NCBI RefSeq assembly: GCF_947179165.1
Contig: NC_077242.1
Location: 26,732,097 to 26,796,096, forward strand
Direction: 5' to 3'
Source: Solanum dulcamara
Taxonomy: Eukaryota > Streptophyta > Magnoliopsida > Solanales > Solanaceae
Length of the DNA: 64,000 bases
This document shows positions 1 to 10,076 of this stretch, in pieces. Both the position numbers and the translations under genes were made by a program. The notes under the pieces were generated by a model. It had not been told where the DNA came from. It worked only from the letters and a program-made list of their open reading frames with translations, and made no database searches. Every line of letters starts with the position of its first letter. The first letter of the stretch is position 1.

Positions 1-905
1 AACGGTATCCCTTCTCATAGGCAGACTTAATAAGTGGTGGACGATAGTCCTAGCTATACTTAAAGCCAACTTCATAAGCTCGCAATATATTTTCTAGCAG
101 TTGATAATATGCTCGGTCTGTTCAACAACCTGAGGAAAATGCGGTACGAAGGCCCGTCTGTGCTCCCGACCTCTTCTTGGACTGAGGTCCAAACGTTAAT
201 CATAATTGAAGTCCTTCTATCTAAAATACTAGTTGGGGAAACCTCCCGAAACCTTATTCTCTTCATGTTCTCTAACTCCACCTAATTTTAGCTGCATAGG
301 TGCTCTTGCTTGAAAGCAAATGGGCTGATTCGTTAGCCTCGTAGAGTCCTTCTCAACTCTTTTCAGAACTGTAATTGGCATTCTACCTTTTGAGTTCCCT
401 TTTTTTTCCAATTCTTAGCATTGGCTACTGAATAATGTTGCAGTCCCCTCATATAATGGCTCTCGCAGTCGTTCTGTGCTTTTTCTAGCATGATCTAGTA
501 AAATTCCAAAGGAATTTTGGCATAGAAGCTCTCTATCCTGTAGTAACCAGCTAGTTCTGTCAGTTTTACTTAGACCCTTTAACAATTTCCCTTACCCCCG
601 TTTGTAATCATCTAGACCCATTATCTTGTGTCATTATTTACTTTTACAAGATTATGAGAGGGTACAAGAAGTATCCTAGTGTTACCTCGCTAGTCCTCAT
701 GTTTTACCTTACCTTTTTCTCCCTTATCCTACATTCAATTTCGGGGGAGATCTTTGGCCCAATCGTGGCCATGTATTACGTCACCCGTAGCACTAATTCC
801 ATCTCAGTAATTTGGCTTAACCTATCTTTGTATCTCTCGATGGTTAATTGCAACTTGGGCTTCTTTGCCTAGGATAATAGCTGTGGGGACTCCGTAAGGC
901 CCTAC
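1..905 (-). pseudogene. Gypsy integrase relic, first copy of a duplicated segment
   Basis: The minus strand carries a broken integrase core end. Residues resembling HFPQVVEQTEHII stand where gypsy integrases have the HPQTDGQTERxI block, followed by a stop and a decayed continuation. Bases 1-855 are repeated with many point differences at 7503-8356 in the same orientation. The two copies belong to two neighbouring elements of one family. Several stops make this non-functional. Confidence 0.65.
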
Positions 906-1396
906 CACTCTTTTATTCTACAATTTTACACCTTCTTGGCGGAGTAGGTAACCTTTGATCGAAGGAGTAGGGACTAATATCATTAATCCATAAGTAATAT
1001 TCCCTCCAGATTCGTCTGGCACTGGAGTGCGAAGTGAGTCTTGTAGTCCTGGTCATATTGTGGAATTTTCGACCTTGGGTATTGCTTCCTGTCCTTCATA
1101 AATTACAATCAGCTGGTACCCTTACCTTTTGGGTTTTGCTTTTTCACCCTTAGAGTTGGCTGCCAAGTGGTGTCGAAATTTCCTCGCCTATTGGTCCATG
1201 TAGCCCTTCGGTGGTTTGCCTCTCATTAACAGGTACTATATTGAAGAACTGTGGCTCGAGTGTGTCGTCAGTTAGCAATTAGCTAATCCTTCTTGTTTTG
1301 CTTAAGTCCTTGTTACAATTGCCTTAACATATCTTATAATACTCTGGGTACATAATCTCATATCATTTCTCCATTGCTAGTTCAGATTCTTCCATC

Positions 1397-1515
1397 TCGT
1401 GTGATCATACCAGCACTAACGCATTAAGTTCCTTCAGAATTTCGAGGTTAAGCATGCTAGGACGAGAGTAATACTAGGATGGGTGACCTCTCTAGGAAGT
1501 CTTCGTATTGCGTTT
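1397..1515 (+). pseudogene. 5S rRNA-derived sequence
   Basis: About 119 bases follow the plant 5S rRNA from end to end. The start reads GTGATCATACCAGCACTAA. The internal promoter A-box region (GGTTAAGCATGCTAGGACGAG-like) and the C-box (GGATGGGTGACC) are recognisable, the latter intact. The stretch ends in an AAGTC..CGTATTGCG block. Length matches the usual 118-120 nt. Many transitions (C to T, G to A) at both ends would spoil the terminal helix I, so it is called a pseudogene rather than an active gene. It lies antisense inside a minus-strand gypsy relic, not in a 5S array. A Cassandra-type LTR (a known 5S carrier) was considered, but no such LTR ends are seen. Confidence 0.8.
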
Positions 1516-3157
1516 CATTGTAATCCTTGCCATAATGTGTGGGGCACTTAATTTAGCTTCAGATTTACCTTAGCATTGTCTCGTGAGTCTTTATGTTTTG
1601 CCCTGTCCTTTCGTCTATTATCTTGCATCTAGTATCGGCGTAGACCTTTAGCTCCACTATCCTCTATTCACTTTGTGTTCTCCTCATTTTCTACCACAGG
1701 AGGCTTTTCTATTCCTTTTTCTTTGGTTATTTATCTATCGCAACATCATTTGCAACTAACTCTATAACCAACATTTTGGCTTTTAGTCTAGCATGCTGCC
1801 ATTATCCTTAGTAGTGTCTCTTGAATTATTCGATATCCTTTCATTAGTACATTCTTCTATTTTTATACGCAGCCGCCTTCTAGTGTTATGTTGTTCAGGG
1901 TCTCGTCACAAACTTCTTAATGCTGCCTTATGTAGCATTCCGGCTTCTATCCAATTATTGGTAGCTTCCGGACCTTTCCAACTTGGTTCAGTAAGATATC
2001 TTATTGAAGTTTAGACGTCTATCTTAAATATATTCCTATATTAATTGTCTCCTCCTACCTTTGCCATTTTCTCATTAACTTCCCCTCTTTAGAGGGTACT
2101 CGTACTTTCATCTGCTTGTACCTTGCTCTATGTCTCTTTGTCCGGTCTCAATTTCGCCCAATCTCTTCCCCCAATCTACTTGGTATTGCATAATGTACCC
2201 GTCTTTCTATATATTTCATAACCTGATTATCCGCGTACAAAATCTTGGCTAAATTATGAAACGATGAGAACCTTTCCATGCATAGTGCGACGTCTCATCT
2301 ATTAATATGTAACTAAGTAAGGGGACTCATGGAATAATCGTCCAAGGCCTCATTTTACTTATCTTCAGCAAAATTTAATTAGTACTTGTAGTCGTTCCAA
2401 TCCCAACTAGGCAATGCTAGTATTCCGACGATAACTATTTAAGGTAGTGGCTTTGTCCCAACCTATATCCTTTGTCACTTTATCCCTGTATAATTGTATC
2501 AAATGGTTCGATTCATATTTAAATATCCCCCTTTTAGTTCGTACATATATTCAGTTCCTGACATCTCTTTGAGGTGCTTCTGTTAGAAGTTCTTTCCCCA
2601 ATTAGTCAGTGGAGAACTATAAACTGTTATCATAAATCATTTTCCAACCATTGTTGGAAGAAATCAGAACCTCTTAAACATCACAGTACTTCTTTTAATA
2701 CTTGACATACCTGGTCTCCTTCTGAGTTTATCCTCGAGTTATGAACAACTCATCTAATTTAAAATTAGGAGTTGAGGGCTTGGTATTTTTTTCAAAAAGA
2801 GTGAAACTCATTCGCGGGATATCTTACCCTTCATCCTGAGCCCTCTGTTTATATTCCTACAATACAAATACGGCTGGAGATACCGTAGTCTGAACTTTAC
2901 TACTTAAATAAGCTTTTGTTCCTCCAAAATAAAATTCTTCAAGTGAAAAGGGTGCCTCTTATCGGTGACCTGAAGGATAACTCTTACAGCTTTAGTTAAA
3001 CACAGTAGGGGTACTTGGTATCAACTTCTCAGACATCTCGAAATTATATGCTTCATTTCCTTTTCCCTATTCTGGGAAAATTTCGACAGAGTTTCCTCTA
3101 CACTTCTTACTATCCCATAACCTGCACGCAGAAAATACCAATCATGCCTCACAGGGC

Positions 3158-3161
<4 letters not shown>

Positions 3162-3201
<40 letters not shown>
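3162..3201. repeat. (AT)20 microsatellite
   Basis: An uninterrupted dinucleotide AT run of 40 bases inside the gypsy A-left internal region. It creates a spurious Ile-Tyr ORF on the plus strand. Confidence 0.97.
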
Positions 3202-3204
<3 letters not shown>

Positions 3205-3674
3205 GGTCATATCACAGCCGCATAGGGCTTTCAATATCATCTTATATCGTAGCCACACAGGGCTTTCAACATCAATAATAATATAAAAATACTGGACTTA
3301 CCTCATATGTACCATTTCAAACTGCATCTGTTGCACTTTCTGTCTGTTTTCCTTTCAGGTTTCAACTTTACATTTCAATATTACTTCAATAACTTACCCG
3401 ACGGGTATCTTCTATGCCTTTACTTTACTTACCTGCGTACTTCGTAATGTCCCATGTCATCAATTACTTCCTTCGGTTGATGCCGTCCTTCTGTTAAGAT
3501 CCAAGGTTAGTATAAGGAATTTTCCTATGACTCGGATCTATAGCACGATCTCAGATGTAGAAGAAAGGTATCACCCTAAATGTCCTGTAGCTTCCTGTTT
3601 ATAGATGTGGCGCGCAACACATCGATAAACAAGACTCTACTAGACACGGTCTGCAGACACTCCATGGACGAACT

Positions 3675-3686
3675 GCTTTGATACCA
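3675..3686 (-). promoter_or_regulatory. Primer binding site of gypsy A-left
   Basis: The minus strand reads TGGTATCAAAGC four bases after the LTR end, complementary to the 3' end of initiator tRNA-Met with one or two changes. Its position shows that the LTR to the right (3691-6786) is the 5' LTR of the element lying to the left. Confidence 0.8.
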
Positions 3687-3690
3687 CTTC

Positions 3691-6600
3691 TGTCACAACC
3701 CAACCCCGTAGGCCGCGACTGGGTCCGACCTGGACCCCTCTACACATATCTATTAGTTGTGGTCACATTGAATCGTAAATAAGATAATATCATGTAACAG
3801 AGCCCCACTAGGCGATAATATTTTTATAAACATGTAGCCCTTTTCATTCGTATCACAACATGACAGGGCACGCAACCCGATAAGGCTGCTATAACATAAT
3901 TATGTATATCATATATCAGGTAGACCCAGCTGAATCAAACTGATATACACAACCCATATATACATGTCTGCAGACCTCTAAAATTATAACTGACAACATA
4001 TGGCGGGATAGGGCCCCCGCCGTACCCCCGAATGGACAAAACAATTTTATACATCAGTGGACAGTATCAAAACCTAGGCCCCGATACAATGGAGCCTCTT
4101 CCAGCTGAGCTGCATGGAATCCTAAGCTGACGGACTCCCAAAACCTGTATCTGTACCTACGGGCATGAATACAGCCCCCCGAAGAAGGGGGGTCAGTACG
4201 ACATATGTACTGAGTATGTAAAACATAACATAATACAACTGGAAGCATATCTGAAGTAGAGAAGAAGGGGATAAAATATCAAAATTGGAAACCTGTACCT
4301 GTACTCTGTAAATCATGAAAGCATATGTGCTCAAATTATACAATATAGCCGGCCCTTTCAGGGGTCCGACGAATCATATCTGTAGGATCATTATAGGCCC
4401 GGTGCCATCACCACCTTATTGCAACATATCATCACACATATATACATACGTACCCGCCCCTCTAGTGAAGGGCTCGGTGGACAATGTAGTGAGTTGTGCA
4501 AGATAACATACCCGTCTTGAGACTCGGTGAAAGAAGGGTTGAAGTATACATGAGTAGAGTAGTGAGTAACTATATGCAATTTAAATCATTATCAGAGACC
4601 CGATAGAACAAGAAAGTTAAGCTTTTATTTGAGGACCCGAGTAACGGTGTAGTCATCTCGAGTATCCTCTAGATGCCATCATGGGCTGTCTCGATTGTAA
4701 TCTCGGGGGCCCTGGACATATATTAACATAGGGCCAAATTATTTATGGAATCAGAAACACTTATTACGTTATAGTCCTTAGGACGTAGAGCCTATACATT
4801 TGTTACCACTTTAACGTATAAAAGTTTCCATGGAAAGTAGTTCAACTACTATAGGAGTTCAATATTCAGAAGTAATTAAGAGATGTTTAAGAATGGAGTT
4901 ACCTCAGAGTTCTGATCAGATTCAACTTACAACTAAAACAAGGACATTCCCCAAAAGAAGAAAGAGAATAAGCTCTATATAGTTTGTACTTTCCTTCAGG
5001 TGATCTTCATATACATACTTCGTACCTGGCCCTTCATAGGGCTCGGTGAACTATTATGGCATCGTAATCTCATTTTTGTATCAAATACATATCAATGGAA
5101 ATGAGAGATAGCTTCCCATACATTACATTCTGACACATAGAAGCCCTACTAGGGAATACTTAATCTTCACAGGAACTCTAATACTGAACAGTGGATAGGA
5201 ATCTATTTCCTTAGTCATTTCCCCGACTAGTTCTATTATTTTCCAAGGCGTCACCAAAAATTGGGCAGCACCTCCCCTACAATGTGCCCTATACAAATTT
5301 CCAATTAGATCCCTAATACCTACAGCCAACCAACAACAACAACCTGCAGCAATTCACACCAACAATATACAATATAAACTTCAAATGACTCATTCAAAAA
5401 GATGATATCAAATAGGGTGTCTAGTCTTTATTCTATAACGCCTTTCATTATACAAAACGAGGGGTCATGTGGCTGAAACCAACAGCATACACACCCCTTT
5501 TAGAATACATTTAGCCCCTGCCACAATACATTACACCCGTGCAGCAACAACTCACTCAAAACTCTCAAAATGTGAATTCTGGACAACTTACTGTTTTACC
5601 TTGTCGCTTCGTTTTGAAGGGGTAATGGAGGGAAACAGGATTTACGTCCTTCATGAAATTTATATACATGCGTCTTAGGGTGGAATACAATTTCGAATAA
5701 CCCCTACATAAATTCTGTAAAAAACGATATGCCCAAAACACCAACAGCAGTCCGTGTAAGATTTCTAAAACCAAAATCTGGACAGCACCTCCTCTACACT
5801 TCATCACCCATTTTTGAGAAGTTAAATGTAAAATTGGATTTTAAAGTCTAAACAAAAGTTATAGTTATGTGAAATCCCTTTCCAAAACATATTGAATGAC
5901 CCAAAACTAAGTTGTACACAAGAAGTTATACCAATATTACTAACAACTGTCCCCTCCAAAAATGGGTTTGTTAACTAGTTTTTAACGTTTTCCCTCTTTG
6001 TTCTTTCAACTTTTTCTCAAGTTCCAAGATGAAGAATTAATTCCATAGACATCGTAAGATAAATATATACACCTCCACGTACTTAAGAAACACCGTATAT
6101 AATTAATTCACGGAGAATAATTTAAGAAATTACCTTTGATCCTTAAAAACCAAGGCTGCCTTGTGCTTTGTTTCTCACGTTGTTCCTCTTCTTTTGGTTG
6201 CTGGAGTTTCAGCTCCAAATAGAATGAGAACGACTTAGTAGTCATCCAAATCCACATCTATACACTTCTTTAAAATGTGCCACATGGCATCCTCTAGGAC
6301 GCCACCTAGGTTCATGCAGCCTATCACACGCCGCCACGTGTCAGCAGGGTCCACCCCCCAAGCAGGCAGGTGAGTCACCTACTTCCTTGTCACCTGCTAG
6401 CTTGAGGTGCTTGCTTGTCACCTAGTTGCTTCACTTTCGTAAGTTCGGAAACTAGTTTTTGCTCCCTCTCGTAGGTTCATAATCTCGTCTTATTTTAAGA
6501 GCCTATGTAACCCATGCTACACAAGATTGGTACGTACTCCAATAGCTTAAGTATGTAAGACTTCCAAGTTAGTAGATTACGTAGGTCAATCAAGTCCTAC

Positions 6601-6786
6601 GACTCATCACTTGGCCTCCAATTCCTTCTGGATTCTTATGACTCCATTTCCAACCTTCTCTACTATAGGGTATCACATTCTCCCTTCCCTAGAGTCGTTT
6701 AATAGAGTCGTAGAATATCCAACTCACATGATAATATCTAAGGAACTTATGAGATATTTTGAGTTTTAAAATCATGGTGTGTAATA
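3691..6786 (-). repeat. Gypsy A LTR, shared by two elements
   Basis: A 3.1-kb LTR in minus orientation. Its 3' end (plus-strand start TGTCACAACCC) is followed by a primer binding site on the left. Its 5' end (minus strand TATTACACACC, where TGTTACAC would be expected) is preceded on the right by a polypurine tract. One LTR thus serves as 5' LTR of the left copy and 3' LTR of the right copy. It resembles, in opposite orientation, the solo LTR at 10077-13650; both contain a similar block (6600-6700 against about 10215-10320). A cluster of CACCT/AGGTG words lies at about 6355-6425, in U3. ORFs in it are fortuitous. Confidence 0.75.
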
Positions 6787-8356
6787 TCCTTCCCCCTTCA
6801 GAACATTCATCCCCAAATGTTAAACAAAACTTCTCTCAGCACCTTCTACATATCGTATGGAGATTCTTTATTGTTTCCATAATACATACTTCTACCTAGG
6901 CACTTAATATATGAGTTTCAGGAGTTGGGGTTGCTTGTAAATATCGGTTACAGGTGCGAATACTTGTATTTCATATTCTCTTCAGTTCCTCGATTATCCT
7001 CTTTCTTGTTTTGGTTTTTCCACCATAACTTGATGGAAGGTACGTCTTTAGTCTACAATCTTCCAGTTTGCCAATCTAGGATGGCGGTACGGTTTTCCTC
7101 ATAGGATTCCATCTCGTGGGCCTCATTTATGGAATATACCCTGGGTGGTTCGTCAGTATCCTTGCGAAGCATTTCCATCTGAGGGATTGAGCCTATAGTT
7201 TCCAAATGAGGGGGTTAGCTCAACTTACCAGCCACGTTGCCCACCTTATGAATAACTTGATACAGTTTACTATATTTTGGGTTAAGTTCCCTTTTTTGGG
7301 TGACTCCGTTATGAACATTCAATCATCAATTTGAACTCTGAATGTTGATGTCGATTATCTGTACATCATTTCGGCCGACTCTGGGTTATTAGTCCATAGT
7401 TTAGTTAATCCAGTTTGGCCTACCAGCTTAGTCTTTTTCCTCAACAGGGGAACTCATACACTATGCCTTACAACATCTTGTAAGGGGTCATCTGGATACT
7501 AGAACGGTAGCCCTTTTCGTAGGCAGACTTAATAAGTGGTGGACAATAGTCTTAGATATGCTTAAAGACAACTTCATAAGCTCGCAATATATTTTCTAGC
7601 AGTTGATCATATGCTCAGTCTGTTCAGCAACCTGAGTAAAATGCGGTACGAAGGCCCGTTTATGCCCCCGACCTCTTCTTGGACTGAGGTCCAAACGTTA
7701 ATCATAATTAAAGTCCTTCTATCTAAAATACTAGCTGGGGAAACCTCCCAAAACCTTATTATCTTCATGTTCTCTAACTCCACCTAATTTCAGCTGCATA
7801 GGTGCTCTTGCTTGAAAGCAAATAGGCTAATTCGTTAGCCTCGTATAGTCCTTCTCGGCTCTTTTCAGAACTATAATTGGCATTCTACCTTTTGAGTTCC
7901 CTTTTTTTTCTAATTCTTAGGGTTGTCTACTAAATAATGTTGCAGTCCCCTCATATAATGGCTCTCGTAGTCGTTCTATGCTTTGTCTAGCATGATCTGG
8001 TAAAATTCTAAAGGAATTTTGGCATAGAAGCTCACTATCCTGTAGTAACCAGCTAGTTCTGTCAGTTTTACTTAGACCCTTTCACAATTTCCCTTACCCC
8101 CATTTGTAATCATCTAGACCCATTATCTTGTGTCATTCTTTACCTTTACAAGATTATGAGAGGGTACAAGAAGTATCCTAGCATTACCTCGCTAGTCCTC
8201 ATGTTTTACCTTGCCTTTTTCTCCCTTATCCTACATTCGATGTCGGGAGAGATCTTTGGCCCAATTGTGTCCATGTATTACGTCACCCGTAGCACTAATT
8301 CCATCTAGGTAATTTGGCTTAACCTATCTTTGTATCTCTCAATGTTTAATTTCAAT
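6787..8356 (-). mobile_element. 3' part of gypsy A-right internal region
   Basis: Minus-strand gypsy sequence ending in a polypurine tract (GAAGGGGGAAGGA, about 6787-6800) directly before the shared LTR. Around 7140-7300 the minus strand reads as a decayed integrase C-terminal block resembling GKLSPRYxGPxxVxxxVGxVAY. Bases 7503-8356 repeat 1-855. The copy is cut off at about 8356, where plus-strand gag sequence of another element begins; the rest of its pol, gag and 5' LTR are missing. Multiple stops show it is dead. Confidence 0.7.
7503..8356 (-). repeat. Second copy of the segment at 1-855
   Basis: Near-collinear duplicate of 1-855 in the same orientation, with scattered substitutions, mostly transitions. 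It corresponds to gypsy integrase and its 3' extension. Identity ends abruptly near 8356, marking a breakpoint. Confidence 0.9.
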
Positions 8357-10076
8357 TAAAGGGTGTTTTTCAAATTTGGTTTGATCATTGGAAAGGTGAG
8401 AGGCCTAGAGAGGCGGATTACGTGACTTGGGATGCATTCAAGGGGGTGTTTCTTGACCATTTATTCCCATTCGAATTGAGGAAGTCCAAAGTGCAAGAGT
8501 TCATCAACCTTGAGAAAGGTGCTATGAGTGTAATGGAGTATGCCCTCAAGTTTACTTAATTGTCAAAATATGATACATTCATGGTTGCCGACTCAAGAGC
8601 TTGGATGAGCAAGGTCATTTTATGTGTATTGAATATGGTTTCAAAGGAGTGCAAAACTGCTATGTTGAATCTGGAGATGGATATATCTAGACTCATGACC
8701 TATGCAAAGCAAATAGAGGGTGAGAAGCTAAAGGAGAAGAATTGGGAGTCCAAGAAGCCAAGGACCAATTGGGAGTCCAAGAAGCCAAGCCAAGTCCGGA
8801 GGTGGTGGACGCCCTCATTTTCGTCAAAATTACTCCAACCAAAGGTCTTCTAGTGCCACTAATGCAAGGTTTGAAAAGTATAGGGTGCCCAACTCTTAGC
8901 CTCAAGGAGGTTCTCCAATTGACCAAGTTACTCCCGCATGCAAGAGGTGTGGTAAATACCACAAGGGTGAATGTCTAGCCGGTCTGAATATATGCTACCG
9001 ATGTGGAAATATAAGTCATCATGCTAAGGAATGTAGGTTCAAAGATGGTCGTCCCAAAGGACAAGGTGCTCAAGTGCAACCAATGGGTGGTCAACATAAA
9101 AATAAGTTTTATACTATCCTTGACAGGAGGTGTAGGAGACTCCCGATGTTGTTACCGATTTGTTATGGGTCTTTCACTATGTATCCATGAGATTTTATGT
9201 TAGCCACAAAACATTGTTAGATCCATTCTCCATCTATACTCCCATAGAAGAGTCAGTTGTGGCTAAAATAGTCTATAGAAGTTGTCCAACTTTAGTCTTC
9301 CATAAAGTTACTCTATGTGATCTAGTTGAGATCGAGATAACCGATTTTGATGTTATCCTTAGTATGGATTGGCTATATGCATGTTATGCTTTTATTGATT
9401 GTAGTACTCGAGTGGTTAAGTTCCAATTTCCAAATGATTCAGTCCTAGAATGGAAAGAGAGTAATTTCATGTTCAAACGTCAATTTATTTCGTGCTTAAA
9501 GCTCGAAAAATAATTTCCAAGGGTTGTATATACCATCTTTTGAGGGTTAGGGATGAAAATTTTGAAGCCCCTACTTTAGATTCGGTCCTTATTGTTGATG
9601 TTTATTCAAATGTATTTCCTTATGATTCACCCGATGTCCCTCCTAAAAGGGAGATTTATTTTGGTATAGAACTTTTTTCGAATACTCAACCTATTTCTGT
9701 TCCTCCTTATGAATTGCCTATATAGAATTAAAGAAGTTAAAGGATCAATTGAAAGACTTGTTAGACAAGGGTTTTATTAGACCAAGTATATCCCTATAGG
9801 GCGCTTCTATTTTGTTTGTTAGATAGAGGGATGGTTCATTACATATTTCCATTAACTACCGATAATTGAACAAAGTAACCCTCAAGAATAAGTACCTAAT
9901 TTTGAGGATAGATGACTTGTTTGATCAATTGTAAGTGGTAAGTTACTTCTTTAAGATAGATCTACATTCTGGTTATCAAAAATTGAGGTTGAGGGAGTGT
10001 GACATTCTCAAAATGGCATTCCGAACAAGGTATGGCCATTATGAGTTCTTAGTTATGTAGTTTGGTTTGAACAATG
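8357..10076 (+). pseudogene. Gypsy B gag-protease-RT (first part), 5'-truncated
   Basis: Plus-strand gypsy polyprotein relic. It starts inside gag (FDHWKGERPREADYVTWDAF-like, then an in-frame stop near 8557) and continues to an intact CCHC zinc knuckle, Cys-X2-Cys-X4-His-X4-Cys, at 8993-9034. About 9200-9510 is the retropepsin-like region (TDFDVILSMDWL). From about 9720 the reverse transcriptase N-terminal half follows with several stops. It is broken at 10076 by the solo LTR and resumes at 13651. The 5' LTR, leader and gag start are absent. In an intact element the product would package RNA and cleave and copy it; here nothing functional can be made. Confidence 0.85.

Larger units (their letters stand above)
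1..3690 (-). mobile_element. Degenerate Ty3/gypsy internal region (copy A-left)
   Basis: This is the internal region of a minus-strand Ty3/gypsy element whose 5' LTR lies to the right at 3691. A tRNA-Met type primer binding site abuts that LTR. Near the left edge the minus strand still reads as the end of the integrase core, a decayed version of the gypsy block (F)HPQxxxQxExxI at about 60-180. A GVPTAII-like match lies near 860-905. Stops and frameshifts occur throughout, so no protein is expected. The middle part (about 900-3660) has no readable domain apart from the 5S-like insert and an AT microsatellite. The element runs off the window edge, so its 3' LTR is not seen. It is gypsy by gene order and motifs; the lineage is not determined. 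Confidence 0.75.

Noticed and set aside
1397..1515. Active 5S rRNA gene
   Set aside because: Changes at both termini disrupt the helix I pairing, and there is no neighbouring 5S repeat unit.
3015..3278. 87-codon ORF with Ile-Tyr run
   Set aside because: The run is the translation of the (AT)20 microsatellite. The rest shows no domain.
8560..8853. A host gene of 97 codons
   Set aside because: Its translation continues the gypsy gag reading frame from 8362 after one stop and leads into the CCHC knuckle. It is a retrotransposon relic.
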